The notes under the pieces were generated by a model. The model was not told where the DNA came from. It was given only the letters and a program-made list of their open reading frames with translations, and ran no database searches. Below are positions 57,145 to 64,000 of a DNA stretch of 64,000 bases, one piece after another (the stretch's first letter is position 1; the number at the start of each line of letters is the position of its first letter). Source of the stretch: Acanthosoma haemorrhoidale (lineage: Eukaryota; Arthropoda; Insecta; Hemiptera; Acanthosomatidae); the NCBI GenBank assembly GCA_930367205.1, contig OV884009.1:116511454-116575453 (forward strand). The letters run 5' to 3'. Both the position numbers and the translations under genes were made by a program.

Positions 57145-59304
57145 CTATTTATTATTTCTCAATAAGTAGGGACTGCGCGGCAACATCGGTGCCTCTGTAC
57201 TATCCGCCTCCCAAGTCGGGTCTCGATAGTTGGTACTGTCATCTTCCACCGAGGTCTCTCCCGAGACCTCCGATGGGTTCACCAACGGGGTAACCGGGCG
57301 GGAGGGCTCCTTTTCGCTCGATGAAACATCTTCCTCCGTACGGATCATACTTGGTCGCCCCTCCGCTTCACCCTCAGGCCACCAGCTTGGAGCCACTACA
57401 TCCCTCCTTGGCGAGCTAGTGGCCAATAGGGAATCGTTCCCAATGGCCCTTTCTCTAGGATGGGGCTCTTCCTCCTCGTCAGAGTCGGTTAGGGGGATCG
57501 GCCAGAAGTCCTCTTGGTCTCTTTCCTTATCCCTTACTTCGTCATCGTCATCTTCCGATTCAGACTGTTGCTCCTTTGGATACTCCGTTTCGAGACCACT
57601 GTTAAAAGCCGGTTTCAAGCGGTTCACGTGTACAACCTGGGTCCCGCCGGCTTCATTCCTGATTGCATATGTTACCGCACTGCATTTCTTGACTATTATC
57701 CATGGTCCCGTCCAAGGACAATGAATTTTTTTTAAATTTCCTGGTTTTACCGCGGGTACATGTAGGTATACCGCGTCGCCCTCGGTGAAAGTTCGGGATC
57801 TCCTATCTTGGTTAACCGCCGCGGTTCTGCGAGCCCAAGTTTTCTTAATCCTTTCACGGGCTTCTTCGTAGGCCTGTTCTACACGAACCCTAATCCTTGC
57901 AGCTTCATCTTGTGTTAAAGCGTTTTCCAACGCTTCCACAGGCTCTATCCATTCCCCTTCCGGAGTGCGGAGCTCTCTGCCATATAACAGGAAGTTCGGC
58001 GAAAATCCCGTGGCAGAATGTGGTATGGAGCGATAAGCCATTAGTGAATAGGGGACCCACCGGTCCCAATCTCGCCCATCTTTTCTGGCAAAGTGAGCCA
58101 TGGAATCTCCCAGTGTACGATGAAAGCGTTCCAGCATTCCATTACTCTGGGGATGGTAGGGGGTGGTTTGGAGTTTTTGTATGCCTAAACCCTTGCACAC
58201 GGATTTGAACAACGCCGACACGAAATTCCTGCCTTGATCAGTCAGTAGTTTCTTTGGAGTCCCATGTCTGGTGATTATACGCTCGACAAAAACCCGAGCG
58301 GTCTCGTCCGCCGTCTGTTCCCTTATAGGTTCAGCTTCAGTGTATCGGCTGAAGTGGTCTATAAAAGTTAACAAATATTTATTCCCGCGGCTACTCTTTG
58401 GGAACGGCCCCACGATATCCAGGGAAACCAGTTCGAATGGCTCCTTGGGAAAGAAGGGGGCCTCTAGAGGAACTGTTAACCCAGGGGGGGTCTTTCTCTG
58501 AGCACACGAGTGGCACCCCTTAACGAACTCTTCTATATCTTTCCCCATCGAGGGCCAATAGTACTTATTCTTTATCAATTCATGGGTACGTTCTCTTCCC
58601 GGATGTCCCGCCCATGGCCGACTATGGTGTTCCTCCATGATCTGTTGCCGGCGATCTAGTGGAACCAAAATTTTCCATTGATTTGGGTCATCACCTATTC
58701 CGTAGTATATTATACCATCCACCCCCGTCCGTAACCCTCGTGGGTTATTTTTGACCCATCTCTGGCATTCTTCGTCCTGTTCCTGCCCTCTTTTCCAAAG
58801 AACCCGTTGGGCTCCTTCGTCGAACGTCCTTATACCCGCTACGGCCCTACTCAGGGAGTCCGCGTTGGTATGCTTCTTTCCTGGTTTGTGGACGACCTGA
58901 TACTCGAATTCCTCGAGTCTGAGAGCCCACCTCATCAAGCGTGAGGACGGGTCTCTTAGGGACAGCATCCATTTAAGTGCAGCGTGGTCAGTGACAAGTG
59001 TAAACTTTCGACCCAACAGATAGCACCTAAAATGCTTAGTTGCCCAGACTACCGAAAGTAGCTCTCTTTCGGTAGCCATATAATTTTGTTCCGCTGGGTG
59101 TAGCTGTCGACTGGCAAAGGCGATAGGCCTTTCTTGTCCGTTTCGGAGTTGTGAGAGGACGGCCCCTACTGCCATTCCAGAGGCATCGGTCGCCAGAATG
59201 AAAGGGTCCCGGAAATCAGGATAAATCAGCACTCGGTCAGAACACAATATCTCCTGTAGAGCGGTAAACGCCTCGTCTTGTTCTTTCCCCCAGTGAAATG
59301 ACAT
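57145..59304 (-). CDS. pol: Gypsy E pol, RNase H and integrase region
   Basis: 719 codons in phase with RT. RNase H: FILATDASGMAVGAVLSQL near 36-54 and LVTDHAALKW near 103. Integrase: HHCC finger (HSRPWAGHPG ... CHSCAQRK, about 225-270), catalytic core with D in SLDIVGPFP, D in LLTDQGRNF and E in GMLERFHRTL, then a GPW-type module (CPWTGPWIIVKK) about residue 530. The last 140 residues are rich in Glu, Asp, Ser and Pro and end SPYLLRNNK. There is no env gene between its stop (57145) and the 3' LTR. Confidence 0.93.
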   Translation of the reverse strand: MSFHWGKEQDEAFTALQEILCSDRVLIYPDFRDPFILATDASGMAVGAVLSQLRNGQERPIAFASRQLHPAEQNYMATERELLSVVWATKHFRCYLLGRKFTLVTDHAALKWMLSLRDPSSRLMRWALRLEEFEYQVVHKPGKKHTNADSLSRAVAGIRTFDEGAQRVLWKRGQEQDEECQRWVKNNPRGLRTGVDGIIYYGIGDDPNQWKILVPLDRRQQIMEEHHSRPWAGHPGRERTHELIKNKYYWPSMGKDIEEFVKGCHSCAQRKTPPGLTVPLEAPFFPKEPFELVSLDIVGPFPKSSRGNKYLLTFIDHFSRYTEAEPIREQTADETARVFVERIITRHGTPKKLLTDQGRNFVSALFKSVCKGLGIQKLQTTPYHPQSNGMLERFHRTLGDSMAHFARKDGRDWDRWVPYSLMAYRSIPHSATGFSPNFLLYGRELRTPEGEWIEPVEALENALTQDEAARIRVRVEQAYEEARERIKKTWARRTAAVNQDRRSRTFTEGDAVYLHVPAVKPGNLKKIHCPWTGPWIIVKKCSAVTYAIRNEAGGTQVVHVNRLKPAFNSGLETEYPKEQQSESEDDDDEVRDKERDQEDFWPIPLTDSDEEEEPHPRERAIGNDSLLATSSPRRDVVAPSWWPEGEAEGRPSMIRTEEDVSSSEKEPSRPVTPLVNPSEVSGETSVEDDSTNYRDPTWEADSTEAPMLPRSPYLLRNNK

Positions 59305-59319
59305 TCCCTTCCCCGTCAG

Positions 59320-60135
59320 CTAGGTGAGGGGCTTGGCAATTTCGGCGAACTGAGGTACGAACCTCCGGTAATATCCAGCGAGACCCAGGAAGCCTCTCAC
59401 TTCCCGAGCCGAACCGGGTTTTGGAAATTCTGTCACCGCCATGATCTTTTCTGGGTCAGGTTTCACCCCTTCACTGGTTACCAAGTGGCCAAGGTATTTT
59501 ACCTGCCTGACCACAAACTTACATTGTGGTCCTTTCAACTTCAGATTAGCACCCCGCAGTCGCTCCAGCACCCTTCTTAATCGAGTGCAGTGCTCATCCA
59601 TATCACCACTGAAGATGATAATGTCATCTAAATAAACATAGCAGTCAGTCCCCTTAACTCCCATCAGTACCTGGTCCATAGTTCGCTGGAATGTGGCTGG
59701 GGCCCCAGCAAGCCCGAACGGCATTTTATGGTACTCGTAGTGCCCCCCTAGGGTGGTGAATGCAGTTTTCGGTCGATCTTCCTCGGCCACCGGTATTTGG
59801 TGGTAGCCGCTGGCAAGGTCTAATGTTGTGAAAAGCCTACTCTGTCCCAACATCTCTAATGTTTCCTGAATCAATGGTAGGGGGTAAGCATCCACCTGCG
59901 TTACTGCATTCAGCCCCCGGAAATCAGTGCAGAATCTATACTGGGTCCTTCCGTCTTCACTTCGTTTGGGTACCAACACGACAGGTGCTGCCCAAGCACT
60001 GTCGGAAGGAGCTATCACTCCCTTGCGTAACATATCTTCTAAGTGTTCTTCTACTACCGCTCTTTGGTTGAAGGGCACTCGATACGGGCGCTTGATCACC
60101 GGGGGAGCTTCCCCTGTTGGTATTCTATGCTTCAC
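59320..60135 (-). CDS. pol: Gypsy E pol, reverse transcriptase region
   Basis: In-frame continuation after the TGA at 60145-60147. It shows the full order of RT blocks: GVIAPSDSAWAAPVVLVPK, FCTDFRGLNAVTQVDAYPLP, FTTLDLASGYHQIPV, MPFGLAGAPATFQRTMDQ, the catalytic YLDDIIIFS at about 174-182, and KYLGHLVTSEGV with the thumb FLGLAGYYRRFVP. It ends at a TAG (59320-59322) just before RNase H. The frame remains open beyond the TAG, so this is a second single-codon interruption. The catalytic residues look intact. Confidence 0.93.
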   Translation of the reverse strand: MKHRIPTGEAPPVIKRPYRVPFNQRAVVEEHLEDMLRKGVIAPSDSAWAAPVVLVPKRSEDGRTQYRFCTDFRGLNAVTQVDAYPLPLIQETLEMLGQSRLFTTLDLASGYHQIPVAEEDRPKTAFTTLGGHYEYHKMPFGLAGAPATFQRTMDQVLMGVKGTDCYVYLDDIIIFSGDMDEHCTRLRRVLERLRGANLKLKGPQCKFVVRQVKYLGHLVTSEGVKPDPEKIMAVTEFPKPGSAREVRGFLGLAGYYRRFVPQFAEIAKPLT

Positions 60136-60144
60136 CCCAGTAGA

Positions 60145-61374
60145 TCAGCCTTCCTTTCCCGGTTCTTCGAATAGATCTTTAAACTCTTCTAGCAGCGACT
60201 CGACTACACCCTTATCCGACTCACCGAGGTGGTCTACATTCCATAGTTGAGCCCCCTTTTCCAGAGCATTCTCGCTACCCTCTACTCGGTGTATCCGAAC
60301 GTCCCTTTCATTTCTTTCCTCCGTATGCCATTCCGCGCCTATTCCCAATAATTGCCCTTTATCGAGGTAGGTATCCACCGGCCCCGACTTCATAAGTTGG
60401 ATCCAAACCTCCCCGTGTTCTACGAGCCCAATACTTCGCCCTACTCTTAAGCTACCTTGTTTCAATTGTACCGGCTCGACAACCACCACTGTCTTCTCTC
60501 TCTGGTGGATCGTTGCTCTAATGAGTTTCTCACTACACGAAGGAATTGCGATTCGAGCAGGGCTAGTAATTTCTAGCCCCTTGGTCTCATCGTGCTTGTC
60601 GGGTTGTTCGCGGGATCCCGGGGTCTCTACTGCTTTGTTCGCGGCCTGCTGGTTTCCGCGATTGGCCCTCTTTTTCCTCTTCTGTTGGTGCTTTCTTTCT
60701 TGGGCATGGATTAGGTCGGACGAGGATCCATCCTTTGGAATTGGCTCCTCTTGCGTCGTTTCCCTTGTACTTCTCCCTTTCGCTTCTAAGGAATTTATTG
60801 CCACTCCCAACTGGTGAAGGGGATGTACGTTGACTGGTTGCTTCTCAAAACTCAGGCCAGCGTCAGGCGGCGTCACTATCACCTCCCGGTTACGAATATC
60901 CAGTTTGGCTCCTAGCTTTTCTAGCAAATCCAAACCTATGATTCCGTCTCCGGGCAAGTTCACGCTGATTATCATCACCTGACGTTTCACTTCCAGGCCG
61001 TCTACTTGGCACATCAACACTTGTACCCCCAAAATACACAGAGCCTGTCCTGTTACTCCTCTAGCTCGGACACTGGCGGGCCTTAATTGAACTCCCGGAA
61101 GCGCCGTGCGAATTAGCGTCACTTCGGCCCCCGTGTCTACTATCATGTGGTGGAGATATCCCCCAATTAGCATGTCCAGTTTTATCAATTTACCTACTCC
61201 GGCTCCCACCCCTGTAAGCCATTTCTCATCCACAGGCTTGGGTTGCTCCGGCCCAGACGGGGGGTGACCGTCGGGCCTTAAGCATTTGGGGGCCCCTGCA
61301 CGGGGTTCAATTTCTTTTCGGCGGGCAGCTGCTTGGATCTGCACTGGTTCGCTATATGCCCTTGCCGTCCACAC
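60145..61374 (-). CDS. pol: Gypsy E pol, protease region
   Basis: Start of pol in the -1 frame relative to gag. 409 codons from the first Met at 61374, which lies inside gag and is unlikely to be a true start. Aspartic protease: MIVDTGAEVTLIRTALPG at about 77-94, with the conserved GIIGLDLLEKLGAKLDI about 65 residues later. A long linker follows: a Lys/Arg-rich stretch (KHQQKRKKRANRGN), then KTVVVVEPVQLKQGSLRVG. The frame stops at a TGA (60145-60147) and resumes at once with the RT. The stop is the first of two that split pol and is probably a point mutation. Confidence 0.92.
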   Translation of the reverse strand: MWTARAYSEPVQIQAAARRKEIEPRAGAPKCLRPDGHPPSGPEQPKPVDEKWLTGVGAGVGKLIKLDMLIGGYLHHMIVDTGAEVTLIRTALPGVQLRPASVRARGVTGQALCILGVQVLMCQVDGLEVKRQVMIISVNLPGDGIIGLDLLEKLGAKLDIRNREVIVTPPDAGLSFEKQPVNVHPLHQLGVAINSLEAKGRSTRETTQEEPIPKDGSSSDLIHAQERKHQQKRKKRANRGNQQAANKAVETPGSREQPDKHDETKGLEITSPARIAIPSCSEKLIRATIHQREKTVVVVEPVQLKQGSLRVGRSIGLVEHGEVWIQLMKSGPVDTYLDKGQLLGIGAEWHTEERNERDVRIHRVEGSENALEKGAQLWNVDHLGESDKGVVESLLEEFKDLFEEPGKEG

Positions 61375-62423
61375 CTATAGCAAGTTACCCTTTCTCTGGG
61401 GCCCGGGTTATTGCTTACTCCTTTAGCCGGTGGTGGCATTCTGCATCCCCTTGCGTAATGTCCTAACTCTCCACACCGATAGCAACGCTGAGAATCGGAT
61501 TTCCCTAGTCTCGAGGGAAGCGCCTTTTGAATCGCGCTGAGACAAGCGTCTTCGATCTGTTCCCTTAAGCTAAACACCGCTCCAGCTCCCCGTGCCGAGG
61601 CCTGGTCCTCGTTTCTGGCGATAGGATCCACTGAGCTTCTATACCTATTTCTCTCACTCTCTCGTTGCTGCTCATGGCAGGGGCCGGACCTGCCCCCTGC
61701 CTCTTCCAACACATATACGTTCTTTCCCCGTTGATGCTCTTGCAAGGCTTGTTCTACATCTAAGGCCAATCTCACTGCATTCTTCAGTGTATCTGGGCGT
61801 CCAAACAACACCTGTTTTCCCACCTCACCCGAGAGTCCCCTCATGAACGCTTCTAGCACTTTTCTCTCTACTTCCCGCGCCCACCACTTTGCTTCATTCC
61901 CAGATAGATCGGACCTGGTCATTTTTCCCCCCAAGGAAATGCATCTGTCCGAAAATTCTTGGATCCTCTCTTTTGGCTGTTGACTCATCTCCTGCAAAAT
62001 TCTTCCATAATATTCAAAAGTATGTGGATCTCCAAACCTTTCTCGCAGTGCGTCTGCAAACTTCTTAAAGCTGACAATACCCTTTAATTCCTCATTTCCT
62101 CTGACAAAGGTGGCTGCCGGGCCCTGCAACTTGAGCCTACAAATCCGAACTCGGTCAACGTCCTCCCAAGCTCCACAAGCTGCTACTTCCTCCACATACT
62201 CTAGGAATTCGTCAACCGGCCTGGCACTCGCCTCCCCTCCCCACGTCTTGATCAGACCCTGCAAGGACAAATCCTTCCTTGGTGGCTTAGGTGTCCCTCC
62301 TTCCTTTCTCTCTGTCCGGCTAGCTTCGAGTTCATTTTTCAACTTTTCTTCCGACTGGGCAAAAGCCAGGTTAGCCTTCTCTAATTCTTCTATCCTCTGT
62401 CGGAGGTTACTTTCAACCGACAT
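61278..62423 (-). CDS. gag: Gypsy E gag polyprotein
   Basis: Capsid and nucleocapsid of element E, 381 codons from the ATG at 62423, 76 bases after the primer site. A coiled-coil-like N-terminus (RQRIEELEKANLAFAQSEEK, residues 8-27) precedes the capsid (ARPVDEFLEYVEEVAACGAW, LKLQGPAATFV, FADALRERFGDP). Two CCHC knuckles lie at about 317-330 and 350-363 (CYRCGELGHYARGC and CYRCGRQGHIANQC). No internal stop. The last 97 bases overlap the pol frame, and the heptamer GGGGCCC sits 14 bases upstream of the TAA. Confidence 0.93.
   Translation of the reverse strand: MSVESNLRQRIEELEKANLAFAQSEEKLKNELEASRTERKEGGTPKPPRKDLSLQGLIKTWGGEASARPVDEFLEYVEEVAACGAWEDVDRVRICRLKLQGPAATFVRGNEELKGIVSFKKFADALRERFGDPHTFEYYGRILQEMSQQPKERIQEFSDRCISLGGKMTRSDLSGNEAKWWAREVERKVLEAFMRGLSGEVGKQVLFGRPDTLKNAVRLALDVEQALQEHQRGKNVYVLEEAGGRSGPCHEQQRESERNRYRSSVDPIARNEDQASARGAGAVFSLREQIEDACLSAIQKALPSRLGKSDSQRCYRCGELGHYARGCRMPPPAKGVSNNPGPRERVTCYRCGRQGHIANQCRSKQLPAEKKLNPVQGPPNA
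61290..61296 (-). promoter_or_regulatory. Candidate -1 frameshift site (Gypsy E gag/pol)
   Basis: The minus strand reads G GGG CCC in the gag frame, within the gag/pol overlap. A one-base backward slip here leads directly into the open pol frame. It fits the X XXY YYZ rule, although CCC in the second slot is not among the efficient heptamers known. Confidence 0.4.
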
Positions 62424-62498
62424 TTTAAAAGGGATTTATCAAAAAAAAAATTTTCGAAATAAAAGTTTATCCCGGATTAGTGGATTTTCTTGCAATCC

Positions 62499-62516
62499 AC
62501 CCCACACCTGACACCA
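62499..62516 (-). other. Candidate primer-binding site, tRNA-Leu-like (Gypsy E)
   Basis: The minus strand reads TGGTGTCAGGTGTGGGGT, two bases after the LTR. The first nine bases match the tRNA-Leu complement TGGTGTCAGAAGTGGGAT and the rest partly. Confidence 0.6.
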
Positions 62517-62518
62517 CT

Positions 62519-63601
62519 TGTAAACCCCCGACTTTCTCTCTCTTCCTCCTCCCCCTAAATGTTTACAGGAATTTGGGGAAAATATTAATGCCAGGAGAGG
62601 GCATTACCCAAGGACAGGGGAACCTGAAATATTACAGGGAATTGACATATCTAGGGGAAGACAGATTTAGATTACCGACATTTATTAGATGATAATAAAC
62701 AAATAGCATTTGATTAAAAACCCCCCAAAAAAATACTTAAGCTATTTGATAAAAACTCCTTAAACTATTTGATAAAAAAAATACTTAAACTATCTGATAG
62801 AGAAAAACTCCTTAAACTATTTGATAAAAAAAAAAAATACTTAAACTATCTGATACAGAAAATACTTAAATTGTCTGATAAAAAAAATACTTAAATTGCT
62901 AATAGTAAATAAAGTACAGTACTTTTGACGGCTTCATTGGGTACCCAATCTGTCATCGTTGCTAATTATCGATGGCATCGATTAGTGGAGAGTTGAGCGA
63001 GGTCCTCACTGCTACGAATTCCCAGTCGAACTCTCCCCCAGAGGTGCTCCACATAAACGATCGGCCGATAAGGCGGTGATAAGTAAACCATAGGCCGATA
63101 AGGCGGTGAGATGATGGAGGGCACTCGCGTGTGTGTTAGCCCACTCAGATCTGGATCCACTCTGACTCTGCGAGCGACTTATCAACCGGTGCTCCGTCCT
63201 TTTAATCCTCTATAAAGGATATAGTGTTCTTAATCCGATTACGGGGCCTCGGATCGGTATTCGTTTCGTTTACCTTCCAACATATTTCACTTAAACAAAA
63301 TCAATACACTCACATTCGAAACACAAAGATATTCTTATAACATTTATAATATTATCAATAATTATTAATTCGTTATATAAACTAAACAAAAAAAAAAATA
63401 TTTATCTCTAATTTACACTTTAAAATTTATAATAAATTTTACGAGGGTACTTTGTTAGATAATTACTTGTCAGCGCAAGACCCCTTATTCGGGCTTAAAC
63501 AATGAATGATAATTTTTTCCCTTCAATAAATAAAATAAACGAATTACAGGCGTAAACAATCGCTAATTTACATTGGCTATAAAAGTCTATCGGTCACAAC
63601 A
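62519..63601 (-). repeat. 5' LTR of Gypsy E
   Basis: 1083 bp, paired with 55862-56944 at a constant offset of 6657. Promoter signals would lie here; none is assigned with confidence. Confidence 0.96.
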
Positions 63602-64000
63602 TATACGACAATATCTCTCAAGTCAATGTCTCAACAGCTTCTTTCCCCATTATTAAAAATACATTACTGAAAAAACGCATAAATGATTCAAAGATATTCG
63701 AAAAAAATATTGCTTTAAGAGCCAACAATATGCACCACGTATATATTGGAATTTAAACATATATAAAGTAGATATTAAAAGTAATGGTTACTTTACTGTT
63801 TTTGATTTGAAAAAAACTTCAATTTGAAAAAAAGGGTTGTATATAAATCTTAATCTCACGTTTATCAGGGTAATCCAGAGTGTTTTGGAATACGCGCTCA
63901 AAAATTAATATAAATTTTATTGATAAAATAAATCATTTGTACAGCTTAAAATCTCATATAGATTGCCTTGTAAATGTTCCAAAGTAAAGCATCTCTTGTC
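63602..64000. other. AT-rich right flank
   Basis: No gene or repeat recognised. Confidence 0.4.

Larger units (their letters stand above)
55862..63601 (-). mobile_element. Ty3/Gypsy element E, youngest in the window
   Basis: A 7740-bp element on the minus strand with two 1083-bp LTRs (TGTTGTGACC...GGTTTACA) that look identical throughout. Order: 5' LTR (63601 to 62519), tRNA-Leu-like primer site, gag, pol in the -1 frame, polypurine tract AAAACGGGGAG, 3' LTR. Pol is complete (protease, RT, RNase H, integrase, acidic tail) apart from two in-frame stops. The flanks (ACAT left, TATA right) do not form a clean duplication. Confidence 0.95.

Noticed and set aside
57230..57724. 164-codon Ser-rich ORF on the plus strand
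   Set aside because: Antisense shadow of the acidic, Ser-rich C-terminus of Gypsy E pol.
1..64000. CRISPR array, bacterial operon or phage
   Set aside because: No regularly spaced repeats, no Shine-Dalgarno-led ORFs and no prokaryotic gene families; all coding sequence is eukaryotic retroelement.

Overview
The window is eukaryotic nuclear DNA and most likely comes from an arthropod. It is AT-rich outside the mobile elements, shows no operon-like gene packing, and carries a set of elements typical of arthropod genomes: BEL/Pao, several lineages of Ty3/Gypsy, a Jockey/X-type LINE and tRNA-derived SINEs. I found no intact host gene and cannot name the species.

Layout, left to right. 0.26-3.0 kb: minus-strand BEL/Pao gag with one LTR; the rest of the element is missing or lies off the window. 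4.1-6.7 kb: minus-strand Jockey-like LINE (copy 1) that has lost its whole reverse transcriptase. 9.3 kb: scrap of the same LINE's 3' end. 10.3 kb: SINE-like tRNA head. 16.08-18.99 kb: Gypsy A (minus), a gutted element with both LTRs. 19.88-25.37 kb: Gypsy B (plus), nearly intact, from the same clade as A. 26.96-31.45 kb: Gypsy C (plus), CsRn1/Kabuki-like. 33.6 kb: SINE. 33.9-34.3 kb: LINE scrap. 34.95-39.2 kb: LINE copy 2 (plus), nearly full length. 40.9-41.6 kb: decayed copy of a repeated protein family of unknown function. 43.2 and 44.4 kb: two more LINE 3' ends. 46.4 kb: SINE. 49.6-53.4 kb: Gypsy D (plus), mag/K02A2.6-like and heavily decayed. 55.05-55.2 kb: SINE (minus). 55.86-63.60 kb: Gypsy E (minus), with 1083-bp LTRs that look identical.

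The LTR pairs give a relative age order by eye: E (no difference seen in 1083 bp), B (1 in 187), C (4 in 155), D (3 substitutions plus an 11-bp duplication), A (about 8 in 182). A, B, C and D keep target-site duplications (TATA, TATA, GTTT, GGTAC); E does not. Primer sites differ: A and B match tRNA-Phe, C tRNA-Trp, D tRNA-Ser(GCU), and E partly tRNA-Leu.

Every autonomous element is broken, but the two youngest (B and E) are stopped only by single in-frame stop codons. Each offers a simple gag-pol expression model: stop readthrough in B and a -1 frameshift in E. I see no new cellular system. The most useful leads are these expression signals, the LINE ORF1/ORF2 junction, a template-switch-like duplication in the BEL gag, and short repeat families that the known elements do not explain.
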